The notes under the pieces are model-generated. The model saw only the letters and a program-made list of their open reading frames with translations, did not search any database and was not told the DNA's origin. Positions 1-10,926 of a DNA stretch of 64,000 nt are shown here, one piece after another (the first letter of the stretch is position 1; each line of letters opens with the position of its first letter). The position numbers were made by a program, and so were the translations under genes. This stretch comes from Acinetobacter sp. ANC 3813. GTDB taxonomy: Bacteria; Pseudomonadota; Gammaproteobacteria; Pseudomonadales; Moraxellaceae. Location of the stretch: positions 181,780 through 245,779 of the forward strand of contig NZ_NEGK01000007.1 in the NCBI RefSeq assembly GCF_002135435.1. The letters run 5' to 3'.

Positions 1-176
1 CTCCAGCTGCGTCAGTTGAAGAAGCGCCGCGCCCTGCTGCACCTAAAGCTGAAGCGCCTAAGGCTGAAGACAAGCCTACACAAGCTGCGCCTAAGCAAAA
101 TAATGGCGGCGCTCAATCTGAAGATGATGCAGTTGCAGCAGCGATTGCGGCAGCTACACCAGCGCTTGATAATTAA
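1..176 (+). CDS. C-terminal end of an unidentified Ala/Pro/Glu-rich protein (5' truncated)
   Basis: The frame with codons beginning at base 3 is open from the window edge to a TAA at 174-176. It encodes about 57 residues rich in Ala, Pro, Glu and Lys, with repeated APKAE-type units and the end ATPALDN. This is a low-complexity, probably disordered tail, and no domain is visible. A strong intrinsic terminator follows at 201-222, which supports this as a genuine gene end. I cannot tell which protein it belongs to. Confidence 0.6.
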   Translation, partial: PAASVEEAPRPAAPKAEAPKAEDKPTQAAPKQNNGGAQSEDDAVAAAIAAATPALDN

Positions 177-197
177 TTTATTTAATTTTCAACAATT

Positions 198-226
198 AAA
201 AGCCCAGAAACTCGACTGGGCTTTTC
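198..226 (+). terminator. Rho-independent terminator of the upstream partial gene
   Basis: A 7-bp stem AGCCCAG (201-207)/CTGGGCT (216-222) with an 8-nt loop is followed by TTT and a T-rich run. It sits 24 bases after the stop codon of the truncated gene and between convergent genes. Confidence 0.8.
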
Positions 227-287
227 TTTATCTATTGGTATACAAATTCGCTGTTTAATCATTTTTACAGCCACTAAAGATCCACGT

Positions 288-1178
288 CTACAAATATGGC
301 TTAAGCTTTTCAGCCAAATAATCAATAAATAAGCTAATTCGTTTGGGTAAATGTTCTTGCAGATAATACACGGCGTGTATTTTTTGATAATGCAAAAGCA
401 CATGCTCTGGCAACAATGCAATCAGCCGCCCTTCTTTCAAATCCTGTTCGACTAAAAACCGCGAAAGGCATGTCACCCCCACACCAGACAGCGCCAACTG
501 CCGAACGGTCTCACCGTTAGATGCTTTAATTTTAGGCTGTATGGTCAATGCTTTGCCGTCTATTTCAATCGGCCATGTGTTTAAGTGATTGACCTGACTA
601 AAACCAATCAAGTCATGCTGCAGCAAATCGTCTGGCTGCTGAGGCAAACCTTTCTTGGCAACGTATTCTGGGCTGGCAACTATATAAAGATGGCTTCTGC
701 AAAGCAATTTTGCATGCAGCGTAGAATCATTCAGCTCACCAAATCGAATTGCCACATCTGTTTGATGTTCAAGCAGATCAATCACTTGATCATGATTATT
801 TAATTCTATCGTGATGTTTGGATACTTCTGCATAAACTCATGAATCAGCGGCACAATCACATGCAGCACAAACGGTGTTGCAGAATCTACGCGAATTAAG
901 CCCGAAATATCTGCATCCGTTTTTAATAAGGCATCCTCTGCTTCAGCCAAAGCATTTAGAATTTGTCGAGCTTTGGCCAGAAACAGCTGCCCTTCTTGCG
1001 TCAATTTAATTTTACGTGTTGTTCTTTCCAGCAGCGTTACATTTAATTTAGATTCTAAACGCTGTAAGGCGCGGCTTATGCCTGATGCGGTTTGATCCAG
1101 CCTTTCTGCAGCTTTTACAATAGAGCCGCTATCCACAATGACGGTAAAAGCCTGCAGTTCTTCAATGGTCGATTTCAT
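288..1178 (-). CDS. LysR family transcriptional regulator
   Basis: The 296-aa product has the standard LysR layout. An N-terminal winged helix-turn-helix covers about residues 1-60 (GSIVKAAERLDQTASGISRA, then LNVTLLERTTR). The LysR substrate-binding domain runs from about residue 90 to 290. It is divergent from a dkgB-like aldo-keto reductase gene with a 109-bp AT-rich shared intergenic region. The same pairing exists in E. coli, where the LysR gene yafC lies beside dkgB. By analogy it probably controls itself and the reductase/exporter pair, but the inducer is unknown. No Shine-Dalgarno sequence precedes the ATG. Confidence 0.9.
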   Translation of the reverse strand: MKSTIEELQAFTVIVDSGSIVKAAERLDQTASGISRALQRLESKLNVTLLERTTRKIKLTQEGQLFLAKARQILNALAEAEDALLKTDADISGLIRVDSATPFVLHVIVPLIHEFMQKYPNITIELNNHDQVIDLLEHQTDVAIRFGELNDSTLHAKLLCRSHLYIVASPEYVAKKGLPQQPDDLLQHDLIGFSQVNHLNTWPIEIDGKALTIQPKIKASNGETVRQLALSGVGVTCLSRFLVEQDLKEGRLIALLPEHVLLHYQKIHAVYYLQEHLPKRISLFIDYLAEKLKPYL

Positions 1179-1287
1179 GTCATATTAGAATTCATGATTT
1201 TTAATCAATAATATATTCCAAACTCATACATTTTTCTTCTTTAAAATAATCAGCACAATAACATTAATCTAAAAAAGAGAATTCCTG

Positions 1288-2091
1288 ATGATTGTTCCTC
1301 AATTTGGTGTTGGCACTTTCCGCTTAAGCGGACAAACCGTTATCGACTCTATAAAAAATGCACTCAGTGTTGGTTATCGAGCTATAGACACGGCACAGAT
1401 TTATGGCAATGAAGCTGAAGTTGGACAAGCCATTGCTGAAAGCAAGATAGTACGAGAAGAGCTATTTTTGACGACCAAAATCTGGGCTGATCATTATGCG
1501 CCAGACAAACTCATTCCAAGCTTAAAGGAAAGCTTGAGTAAGCTGCGTACTGATGCTGTCGATTTAACCCTGATTCACTGGCCTGCACCCCAAATGGGCT
1601 TCAATATTAGCGAATTGATGCAAACGCTGCTTGAGGCCAAAACGCAAGGTTTAACCCAGCATATCGGCATTTCCAACTTCAATATTGCGTTAACACAGCA
1701 AGCGATTGACAGCATTGGCGCTGAACACGTTGCAACCAATCAAATTGAGCTCAGCCCCTATTTGCAAAATGCAAAACTGGCAGAATTTTTAAAAGCACAA
1801 AACATTGATGTAACCTCTTATATGACCTTGGCTTATGGCAAAGTGCTAAACGATCCTGTGCTAAATGACATCGCCCAGCATCATCAAGCATCAGCAGCTC
1901 AAATTGCCTTAGCATGGGCACTGCAAAAAGGCTACTCGGTAATTCCATCCTCTACAAAAATTGCGCATTTAAAAGCAAACTTGCGCGCACAAGACATTCA
2001 GCTGAGTGATGAAGAAATGCAAGCCATTGCCAGCCTTGAACGCAATGGCCGAGAAGTCAATCCTGAAAAGCTAGCGCCAGAATGGGATTAA
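1288..2091 (+). CDS. dkgB: Aldo/keto reductase, DkgB-like
   Basis: This 267-aa NADPH-dependent aldo-keto reductase matches the length of E. coli DkgB (2,5-diketo-D-gluconate/methylglyoxal reductase). The catalytic tetrad is visible as D34 and Y39 ([15 protein letters not shown]), K64 (FLTTKIW) and H97 (LTLIHWP). The cofactor end motif VIPSSTK lies near residue 215. A Shine-Dalgarno-like AAGAGA precedes the ATG. An MFS exporter gene follows after 5 bases, so the two are probably co-transcribed. The in vivo substrate is inferred from the family only. Confidence 0.88.
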   Translation: MIVPQFGVGTFRLSGQTVIDSIKNALSVGYRAIDTAQIYGNEAEVGQAIAESKIVREELFLTTKIWADHYAPDKLIPSLKESLSKLRTDAVDLTLIHWPAPQMGFNISELMQTLLEAKTQGLTQHIGISNFNIALTQQAIDSIGAEHVATNQIELSPYLQNAKLAEFLKAQNIDVTSYMTLAYGKVLNDPVLNDIAQHHQASAAQIALAWALQKGYSVIPSSTKIAHLKANLRAQDIQLSDEEMQAIASLERNGREVNPEKLAPEWD

Positions 2092-2096
2092 AGTGA

Positions 2097-3296
2097 ATGA
2101 ATAGCACTGCTGCAAAATTAAACTTTCCCTTACTGGCCTTGGCTATTGGCGCATTTGCCATTGGCACGACCGAATTTTCCCCGATGGGTTTTTTGCCTGA
2201 AATCGCTCATGATTTAGATGTATCGATTGCGCAAGCGGGTTTGTTAATCAGCGCATATGCAGTCGGTGTAATGATTGGCGCACCTTTAATGACCTTATGG
2301 TTTTCACGCTACTCCAAACGTAAAGCTTTAATTTTATTAATGGCTATTTTTACGATTGGCAATTTACTTGCAGCGTTTTCACCTAGTTATTTAGGACTGC
2401 TCGGCTCTAGGCTGATCACCAGCTTAAATCACGGCGCATTTTTTGGTATTGGCTCAGTGGTAGCTGCCAGTGTAGTACCTAAGGACAAACAGGCTTCTGC
2501 CGTAGCCATGATGTTTATGGGACTGACCATAGCCAATATAGGCGGTGTACCTCTGGCGACCTATGTTGGGCAGCACATCGGCTGGCGTGTTTCGTTTATG
2601 GCGATTTCAATCTTAGGCATTGTCACTATGCTTTCACTTTGGAAAGCTTTGCCGCAAGACGGTGCTGCAGCCAAACCTGATGTAAAAGCAGAGCTAAAGA
2701 TTTTAACTCGCTTACCCATAGTCCTTGCGTTGCTCACGACGGTCATGAGCGCAGGCGCGATGTTCGCCTTATATACCTATATTTCGCCTAGCCTGAAAAC
2801 CTTTACGCATGCCAGTCCAGAAATGATTACCTTCATGCTGGTGCTGATTGGTGTCGGTTTTTCTATTGGCAACTACTTAGGCGGAAAATTTGCAGACCGT
2901 TCATTAGAAAAAACACTGATTACTTTTCTGCTCACCCTGATGTTGATGATGCTGTTATTTCCAGTATTGGCACAAACAGCAACCGGCGCTGCAATTGCAC
3001 TGATCATTTGGGGTGCCGCTGCATTCGCCGTTGTTCCGCCACTGCAAATGCGGGTGATGTCCGTTGCGCATGAAGCACCTAGTCTAGCTTCTTCAGTAAA
3101 CATTGGCGCATTTAATTTAGGCAATGCCGTGGGTGCTGCTGCAGGGGCTGCAGTACTGTACTCAGGCTGGAGCTATCAAGCCGTCTCTTACTCTGGCGCA
3201 GGCGTAAGTGCGCTTGCTTTAGCATTGGTGTTTCTACAAATGAAAGTGCTGAATACTCAAGACAATATTTCACTAGACAAAGAACAGCATTGCTAA
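2097..3296 (+). CDS. MFS transporter, DHA1 / arabinose-efflux (YdhP-AraJ) type
   Basis: A 399-aa inner-membrane protein with about 12 hydrophobic segments. The start FAIGTTEFSPMGFLPEIA is typical of the DHA1 sugar-efflux/AraJ/YdhP subgroup, and the loop RYSKRKAL is the MFS signature between TM2 and TM3. It starts 5 bases after the reductase stop and ends at a strong terminator, so the reductase and exporter form a two-gene operon divergent from the LysR gene. The substrate is unknown; efflux of a toxic or metabolic compound is the family role. Confidence 0.85.
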   Translation: MNSTAAKLNFPLLALAIGAFAIGTTEFSPMGFLPEIAHDLDVSIAQAGLLISAYAVGVMIGAPLMTLWFSRYSKRKALILLMAIFTIGNLLAAFSPSYLGLLGSRLITSLNHGAFFGIGSVVAASVVPKDKQASAVAMMFMGLTIANIGGVPLATYVGQHIGWRVSFMAISILGIVTMLSLWKALPQDGAAAKPDVKAELKILTRLPIVLALLTTVMSAGAMFALYTYISPSLKTFTHASPEMITFMLVLIGVGFSIGNYLGGKFADRSLEKTLITFLLTLMLMMLLFPVLAQTATGAAIALIIWGAAAFAVVPPLQMRVMSVAHEAPSLASSVNIGAFNLGNAVGAAAGAAVLYSGWSYQAVSYSGAGVSALALALVFLQMKVLNTQDNISLDKEQHC

Positions 3297-3320
3297 CCAC
3301 TCCTAAGCCAGACTTTGAAT

Positions 3321-3358
3321 AATAAAGCCCGTGATTACAACAAATCACGGGCTTTATT
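3321..3358. terminator. Bidirectional intrinsic terminator between convergent genes
   Basis: A perfect 16-bp stem, AATAAAGCCCGTGATT (3321-3336) pairing with 3343-3358, closes a 6-nt loop. T-rich flanks are present in both readings. It serves the MFS gene on the plus strand and the hydrolase gene (ending at 3392) on the minus strand. Confidence 0.85.
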
Positions 3359-3391
3359 ATTTAGATAGATAAATACAATCCAAAGCATCAC

Positions 3392-4492
3392 TTATTGTGT
3401 TTTATTCGCTTCCAGCAAAAAGAAGTCTGCAGCAAGGCGTGAAGCCCAAGAATGGGTTTCTTTTATTCCTTCATAAAAACCGCAATGACTGCCTTTTTTG
3501 GTGGTGATTACAGCCACACTTCGCATTTGCCTCACAATAGATTTATAAGGCTCAAAATTGCGGATGTGGCAGATTGGATCATCTTCTGCATTTAAGACCA
3601 AAAGCGGGATTTCAATTTGCTCAAAAACATAAATAGGATTCGTGGCCTGATTATAACTGCTATATGCATCAAACCCAGCCATTTCAAAATAGGCCTGTTC
3701 AAAGTCAAATAAGGTTTTGGACTGCAGCACCTTAGACAAGGTCGTAGTTTTCATCCAAGTATCTTTATACGGCTCTACAAAATTTTGGAACAGTTTTTTG
3801 GTCATCATCATGCTATAGAACGGATGTACACGCTTAAAGCCAGATTCAGTGTTATAGCCTGGGCACAACGCAAAAGCGGCCTTTAATGGCGTATCTTTAG
3901 CTTGCTCACCTAAATATCTTACCAGCAGCCCCGTACCTGCGGACGAACCCATCCCGTACAAATCTGAATTCGGAAATTTTTCCTGAATCCATGCAAGCTG
4001 TTCACGCAAATCATCTGTAGAACCAAATAGATTCATCTTAGGTACAGGCATAGGCAAGCCCGCATGGCCGCGCCGCAAACACAGCGCTATACGCCAGCTG
4101 GTGTAGAGATGCAGATCCCGAACCAATTCACGCATACTTTCAGGTGTACCGGTAATGGTATGTAAAATGACAATAGTTGGCGCATCTGGCGCAGCATTCA
4201 GACCATACCACGCGATGCCGGTAATGCCGCCATCCTGCATCTTGAGCTGATCCACCTGATCATAGCTCAAATGAATCTGACGCTTTTTAATTAAATCAAA
4301 GTACAGTAAATGTGCATGCGTATTTGACAGCCAAGGTGTTGGCCTGTATTTGCGGTGAAGCTGAGGAAGCTGTTCAAAAATAGTTTTAAACTCTCCTTGC
4401 GGATTAAAATACAGCTTGGGCTTTTCTGCGCCAATGGCGAGATCCAATACCGCCATTGCACCTCGGCTCAGCGTATTCAACCAGCTTCCCAT
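3392..4492 (-). CDS. Alpha/beta hydrolase, YheT/ABHD1-3-like
   Basis: A 366-aa alpha/beta-hydrolase-fold protein. The nucleophile elbow GMGSSAG lies near residue 185, the oxyanion region is ILHTITGTPESM, a probable acid is in NAEDDPICH (near 305) and a probable catalytic His is in KKGSHCGFYEG (near 340). This layout fits the COG0429 group of membrane-associated hydrolases rather than secreted lipases. The ATG follows GAGAGG, a good Shine-Dalgarno sequence. It lies 49 bases after the NTF2-like gene on the same strand and may share its transcript. The substrate is unknown, perhaps an ester or lipid. Confidence 0.82.
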   Translation of the reverse strand: MGSWLNTLSRGAMAVLDLAIGAEKPKLYFNPQGEFKTIFEQLPQLHRKYRPTPWLSNTHAHLLYFDLIKKRQIHLSYDQVDQLKMQDGGITGIAWYGLNAAPDAPTIVILHTITGTPESMRELVRDLHLYTSWRIALCLRRGHAGLPMPVPKMNLFGSTDDLREQLAWIQEKFPNSDLYGMGSSAGTGLLVRYLGEQAKDTPLKAAFALCPGYNTESGFKRVHPFYSMMMTKKLFQNFVEPYKDTWMKTTTLSKVLQSKTLFDFEQAYFEMAGFDAYSSYNQATNPIYVFEQIEIPLLVLNAEDDPICHIRNFEPYKSIVRQMRSVAVITTKKGSHCGFYEGIKETHSWASRLAADFFLLEANKTQ

Positions 4493-4541
4493 ATGCTTAC
4501 CTCTCTTACTGAATAGCGTATGATCATGCTTTAAGCGGACT

Positions 4542-4949
4542 TCACTTGGTTAAAAAAGCCGCCATGCGCTGACCCATTTGCGCCGCCAGTGCTTCCAAAC
4601 CGCTCTTTGGACGGATCATGACTTCAAAATCGATAATTTGGCCCTGTTCATTAAACTGAATCATATCGATCCCTTTTAATTTCTTCTCACCAACATTAGC
4701 TGAAAATTCAAGAACCACACTCAGGCCATCTTCTGTATAAAATTCGCGATGGTAGGTAAAGTTTTCAAAAATCTGAATGACATTGGTCAAAATAAACGTG
4801 ACCACCTGCTTGCCCGGATAAGGGTTATAAGCGACCGGAGAACGGAAAACCACGTCCTCAGACAACAACTCATCCAAGATGCTCATATCCCGTGTTTCCA
4901 GCATCTGATGCCATTTTTGTATTGTTGCTTTAGTATTTTCAATTGTCAT
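4542..4949 (-). CDS. NTF2-like / SnoaL-type domain protein
   Basis: A 135-aa single-domain protein with the cone-shaped NTF2-like fold pattern. It begins with an N-terminal helix (IQKWHQMLETRD), then ELLSEDVVFRSP and later strands ending in GIDMIQFNEQGQIIDFEVM. Such proteins are small ligand-binding or isomerase-like domains. No catalytic role can be assigned from sequence. It lies upstream of and co-directional with the alpha/beta hydrolase gene. Confidence 0.8.
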   Translation of the reverse strand: MTIENTKATIQKWHQMLETRDMSILDELLSEDVVFRSPVAYNPYPGKQVVTFILTNVIQIFENFTYHREFYTEDGLSVVLEFSANVGEKKLKGIDMIQFNEQGQIIDFEVMIRPKSGLEALAAQMGQRMAAFLTK

Positions 4950-5078
4950 TTTAGTATTTCCTATGTCTCAATAATAAAACATCTGTTGTTTTAAAAGATA
5001 AATTTATAGATGCAATAAATTTTCTTCCAGCTTTCCCTTGGACGCCTAGAGTAAAGGACAACATCCCTCTCCTGAATC

Positions 5079-5095
5079 CTCTCCCTTAGGGAGAG
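5079..5095. repeat. Small palindrome in the NTF2-fadH intergenic gap
   Basis: CTCTCCC (5079-5085) and GGGAGAG (5089-5095) form a 7-bp stem with a 3-nt loop. It has no T tract on either strand, so it is not a standard terminator. It may be part of a short repeated palindrome. Nothing else is evident in 4950-5150. Confidence 0.35.
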
Positions 5096-5150
5096 TAAGC
5101 TTTACAACTGCACGTCAAATATTGATGCGCAACGATCACGATAAGGCTGA

Positions 5151-7184
<2,034 letters not shown>

Positions 7185-7252
7185 TTAGCGTGCTTTTTCA
7201 GCTGGCTGTTTTTATGATGATCAGGCATAGTTTTTCCCAAACCCAATCATTA

Positions 7253-7268
7253 ATGCAACTTGTTGCAT
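7253..7268. promoter_or_regulatory. 16-bp palindrome, candidate PadR operator 1
   Basis: ATGCAACTTGTTGCAT is an inverted repeat of 7-bp half-sites ATGCAAC/GTTGCAT around a 2-bp centre. It lies in the fadH-padR divergent region on the fadH side. A near-identical copy sits 42 bp away. Confidence 0.75.
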
Positions 7269-7294
7269 ACTTTTATATTCGAGATTTGATTTTT

Positions 7295-7310
7295 ATGCAA
7301 CATGTTGCAT
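7295..7310. promoter_or_regulatory. 16-bp palindrome, candidate PadR operator 2
   Basis: ATGCAACATGTTGCAT has the same half-sites as 7253-7268 and differs only at one central base, which makes it a perfect palindrome. Centre-to-centre spacing is 42 bp, about four helical turns, so bound dimers would lie on the same DNA face. Its right edge TTGCAT may double as a -35 element for padR, with TATAAG at 7330-7335. Confidence 0.75.
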
Positions 7311-7345
7311 AATAAAAGCTGTTAAAAAATATAAGCCATCATTTT

Positions 7346-7891
7346 ATGTCTTTAGCCCATGTCTTACTGACCAGCTTAATTGAAAAACCCAGTACAGGCA
7401 TTGAGCTTGCACGGCGTTTTGACCGTTCTATGGGCTTTTTCTGGAATGCAACGCATCAGCAGATATACCGCGAACTGAGCGCTATGCAGCAAAAAGGCTG
7501 GATTTCACCTATTGAAGATGATGACGCGCAAAGCCGCAAAAAAACTTATCAGGTAGAACTTCTGGGACGCACAGAACTCAGCAGCTGGATGGTCAAGCAA
7601 AGCCCGCCTGCACAGCTGCGTGAAGAATTGATGGTGCGTCTGCGTGCAGAAGCGCAAATTGGCGGAAATACCGTGCTGCCTGAGCTGGAACGCCATTTAC
7701 AGCTGCATCAGGATAATTTAAAACTGTATCAGACCATTTATGCCAAGGATTTTGCTCAAGCCAACACTGCAGACCGCACGCTGTTTATCCATCAGCAGAT
7801 TTTGCAGCTGGGCATAGATATGGAAATAGGCTGGATTCAATGGCTGGAACGCATGATTCCAGCCTTAAAAAATTTTGATGCGAATCAATAA
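7346..7891 (+). CDS. PadR family transcriptional regulator
   Basis: A 181-aa PadR-type regulator. The N-terminal winged helix (MSLAHVLLTSLIEKPSTGIE, then ATHQQIYRELSAMQQKGWI) covers about residues 1-80. The C-terminal helical Vir_C-like dimerisation domain covers about 95-175. No Shine-Dalgarno sequence lies before the ATG, and a possible -10 at 7330 is so close that the transcript may be nearly leaderless. It is divergent from fadH and 23 bases upstream of a hydrolase gene. It probably represses both directions through the two palindromes; the ligand is unknown. Confidence 0.9.
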   Translation: MSLAHVLLTSLIEKPSTGIELARRFDRSMGFFWNATHQQIYRELSAMQQKGWISPIEDDDAQSRKKTYQVELLGRTELSSWMVKQSPPAQLREELMVRLRAEAQIGGNTVLPELERHLQLHQDNLKLYQTIYAKDFAQANTADRTLFIHQQILQLGIDMEIGWIQWLERMIPALKNFDANQ

Positions 7892-7914
7892 CAAAATAAA
7901 GATAAGGAACTGCT

Positions 7915-8832
7915 ATGCCGCATTACCGCATGTCCGATGGCGAAAATTTGTTTGTCCGTGAATATGGCACAGGCACCCCCGTACTGGTGCTGTCTGGACT
8001 GGGCATGCAAAGCTGGCAATGGCACCCTTTTTTATACCGTTTCCGTAAAAACTTTCAGTTTATTATTCCAGATTGGCGCGGTTTTGGCGGATCATCGCAG
8101 TGTAAAATTCCAGAACTGGATGCCATTTCCAGCCATTGGCAAGATATTCAAAGCCTGCTGCAGCAATTGCCGCATGACAAATTAAGCGTCATCGCTTACT
8201 CCATGGGCGCGACAACTGCCATGCACGGCATGCAGTACGCTCAGTTTTCGGATCGAATTGAGCGCTATTTACACATTGATCAAACGCCAAAAATACGCTC
8301 AAATGCTGAGTGGCCTTATGGCCTGTTTGGCAAACGAAATCCCGAATTTAATCTTATACTCTCCAATATCTCAGAAGTGCTGAGCCGCAATACAGACAAG
8401 AAATCCATCAAAGAACTGAACCGCAATGACCGTGAACAGCTGCTGCAAAGCTGGCTGAACTTTATCGACCTGCAGGCCAGCAGCAAATCTGCGCCATTTT
8501 TAATAAAACAGGCACTAAAACGACCAATGCTGCAGTCTTATGTCTTACCTATTCAGCGTTTAGATTATTTAGCATGGTATATCAACAATTATCTGCATCA
8601 TCAGCAAGATTACCGTGCAGCCATTACTGAACTTAAAGCTCCAGCCACTTTTTTCATTGGTGAGCAGTCTAAGCTCTATCCATCCGCTGGCCAGAAAATA
8701 GTTGCCAATAGCCTGGATGATGCAACTGCTGTTATTTTTAAAAAATCAGGCCACACGCCATTGCTCAGCGAACCGTTTAAATTCGGCGCTGAAATTGGAC
8801 GTTTTTTAAGAAATATCGACAAAATACCCTAA
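7915..8832 (+). CDS. Alpha/beta hydrolase fold protein
   Basis: A 305-aa hydrolase. The oxyanion region is VLSGLGMQSWQW, then IIPDWRGFGGSS. The nucleophile elbow AYSMGA lies near residue 96, a probable acid in FFIGEQSKLYPS (near 250) and a catalytic His in KKSGHTPLL (near 280). It lies directly downstream of padR with GATAAGGA as Shine-Dalgarno, so it is in the same operon. Placement beside fadH suggests an ester or acyl-CoA-related substrate, but this is inference. Confidence 0.85.
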   Translation: MPHYRMSDGENLFVREYGTGTPVLVLSGLGMQSWQWHPFLYRFRKNFQFIIPDWRGFGGSSQCKIPELDAISSHWQDIQSLLQQLPHDKLSVIAYSMGATTAMHGMQYAQFSDRIERYLHIDQTPKIRSNAEWPYGLFGKRNPEFNLILSNISEVLSRNTDKKSIKELNRNDREQLLQSWLNFIDLQASSKSAPFLIKQALKRPMLQSYVLPIQRLDYLAWYINNYLHHQQDYRAAITELKAPATFFIGEQSKLYPSAGQKIVANSLDDATAVIFKKSGHTPLLSEPFKFGAEIGRFLRNIDKIP

Positions 8833-8861
8833 TTTCAATTTACCTATAAACACGTCAAAAT

Positions 8862-9776
8862 TTAAAAGACCCGGCGGTCATATTCAATCGCTTCGAGGTC
8901 ATACACCTGATACACACAATCAAACAGCGGACGTGTGTATTGACCTTCATCGTCATTGCGCACCATCAAATAGATGGGGCTCACCGCGGCACTATCTGCC
9001 AGCGTTAAATAATTGACATGCCTAAACTGCATAATTTTGACTGATTCCGGCACAATGCAAATACCCTCACCCGCCGCGACCATGCCTAAAGACTGCTGCA
9101 ATCCATCCAATACATGCAAGCGCTTTGGCTCTAAGCCAAACTCTAAAAATAAAGATTTGATTTGCGCCGCATAACCCATGCCAGACTGCGATGGATAGCT
9201 AAAGATTTGTTCATCTTTCAATTGCGTTAACGAGATCGGCTGCTTGCGGTTGGCCAAAGCATGGCTCGAGTGCACCGCCAGCATGAGCTTTTCATCACGC
9301 AGCATGACCCGCTTCACAGCTTGATCAGAAACTCTGATTCGGCCAAAACAAGCATCAATTCGGCCTTCTTTTAAGGCCTGAATCTGATCCAATCCATTTA
9401 ATTCCAGCAATTTAACGTTTAAATGCGGATGCTGCTGCCGAAACAAATACACAATGCGCGGCAGCAAGCCGCACATGAGCGAAGTGCCATAACCAATATG
9501 AATCGTGCGCTCCGTCATGCCTGCGCGCTGGGTGATCAATTTGATTTCTTCAGCATTTGACAGCAGCTTTAAAGCTTGCTGATAGAAAAAACGCCCTATA
9601 GCTGTCGTGCGTAAAGGTCGGCTGCCGCGTTCAAATAACTGCGCACCAAGTTCCTGCTCTAGATTTTGAATTTGACGGCTTAAAGGCGGCTGTGCAATAA
9701 ACAGTTTCTCTGCAGCCTTGGTAAAACTTTGCTCTTCAACCACCGCAACAAAGTAGCGTAAATGTCTCAACTCCAT
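8862..9776 (-). CDS. LysR family regulator, BenM/CatM-like
   Basis: A 304-aa LysR protein whose N-terminus (MELRHLRYFVAVVEEQSFTK, AQPPLSRQIQNLEQELGAQL) closely matches BenM and CatM, the muconate-responsive activators of benzoate/catechol degradation in Acinetobacter. The effector domain also resembles them (LLPRIVYLFRQ, ALKEGRIDACFGRIRVSD). No cat, ben or other aromatic-pathway gene is in the window. It is therefore a paralogue with an unknown target rather than catM or benM itself. It is divergent from another LysR gene. Confidence 0.88.
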   Translation of the reverse strand: MELRHLRYFVAVVEEQSFTKAAEKLFIAQPPLSRQIQNLEQELGAQLFERGSRPLRTTAIGRFFYQQALKLLSNAEEIKLITQRAGMTERTIHIGYGTSLMCGLLPRIVYLFRQQHPHLNVKLLELNGLDQIQALKEGRIDACFGRIRVSDQAVKRVMLRDEKLMLAVHSSHALANRKQPISLTQLKDEQIFSYPSQSGMGYAAQIKSLFLEFGLEPKRLHVLDGLQQSLGMVAAGEGICIVPESVKIMQFRHVNYLTLADSAAVSPIYLMVRNDDEGQYTRPLFDCVYQVYDLEAIEYDRRVF

Positions 9777-9961
9777 GATACATCCTCATGCTTGAAGGCC
9801 AGCATCATATGTCTATGCATTTAAGCAATGTTCATATAAGCGTCAATTTGGCATTATGCTAAGGATATTCCTGATATTATCGAAGCCGACTTTAGTCTTG
9901 ATCAGAGCCTTAAAGGGTCTAAAAAACTAAACTCACGCGTTCACAATTTTACAAATTATAA

Positions 9962-9989
9962 TTGACAATTTGCAACGATCGTTTTTAAT
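9962..9989 (+). promoter_or_regulatory. Sigma70-type promoter of the CrgA-like LysR gene
   Basis: TTGACA (9962-9967), a 16-bp spacer and TTTAAT (9984-9989) match the consensus at 6/6 and 5/6. The start codon is 33 bases downstream. This is the clearest promoter in the 246-bp region between the two divergent LysR genes. Confidence 0.65.
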
Positions 9990-10022
9990 TCATCAATATT
10001 GTTTCAAAAATGGAATACTTAA

Positions 10023-10925
10023 ATGCTCAGTGATTTGGATGATTTTTATTGCTTTGCCCAAGTGGTCGAACACGGCGGCTTTAGTGCAGCGGAACGCGCT
10101 ACTGACATCCCCAAATCCAAACTCAGCAGACGCGTTTACAACCTAGAAGAACATCTGGGTGTCCGCCTGATTCAGCGCAGTTCAAGGCATTTTGCAGTGA
10201 CTGATATCGGTATGAATATTTACCGCCATGCCCAAGTGATGATGAATGCAGCTCAAGCCGCGCATGACCTTGTCGACCACTTAAGCACCAAACCGCGCGG
10301 TGTGATAAAAATCAGTATTCCAGTCTCTATCGCGCAAAATGAAATTGCCAAAATTTTGCCTGATTTCTTGAAAATGTACCCCGAAATTAAAGTGCAAATG
10401 ATGGTGACGAACCGCCGTGTCGATATCATCAATGAAGGCTTTGATCTCGCCTTGCGTGTCCGCGACAATTTGGATGATGATCCTAATCTGGTGATCCGTA
10501 AATTTGAATCAGTCGAGCAGCATCTTTTTGCCAGCCAAGCCTATCTCAACCAATATGGCGATTTAAAACAGCCAGAAGATTTAGCTCAGCACCATATTCT
10601 CAGCATGGCGGATGAACATTTAGATCAGCACATCGTTGTTCATGATGACCAGCAGCATCAGAAAAAAATCCGTGTGAATCCTGTGGTTATGGGTTCTGAT
10701 TTAAATATGCTTGCGCATCTGGCCAGTCAGGACTGCGGAATTGCATTACTGCCAGACAGCATTGTGCAAGACTATTTAAGCTCTGGCGCATTAGTACGTG
10801 TCTTGCCAGACTGGAAAGCTCCGCATGGCATTTTCCATGCAGTTTATCCATCGCGCCGCGGACTTTTACCTGCTGTACGCGTATTTATTGATTATTTAGT
10901 CGAAAAACTGAGTACAAAATTCTAA
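10023..10925 (+). CDS. LysR family regulator, CrgA/AaeR-like
   Basis: A 300-aa LysR protein of the CrgA-like subgroup. The N-terminus is LSDLDDFYCFAQVVEHGGFS and the helix-turn-helix contains PKSKLSRRVYNLEEHLGVRL. The ligand-binding domain contains the typical EGFDLALRVRDNLDD. It has its own consensus promoter at 9962-9989. No functional neighbour on its strand indicates a target gene. Confidence 0.88.
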   Translation: MLSDLDDFYCFAQVVEHGGFSAAERATDIPKSKLSRRVYNLEEHLGVRLIQRSSRHFAVTDIGMNIYRHAQVMMNAAQAAHDLVDHLSTKPRGVIKISIPVSIAQNEIAKILPDFLKMYPEIKVQMMVTNRRVDIINEGFDLALRVRDNLDDDPNLVIRKFESVEQHLFASQAYLNQYGDLKQPEDLAQHHILSMADEHLDQHIVVHDDQQHQKKIRVNPVVMGSDLNMLAHLASQDCGIALLPDSIVQDYLSSGALVRVLPDWKAPHGIFHAVYPSRRGLLPAVRVFIDYLVEKLSTKF

Positions 10926-10926
10926 G

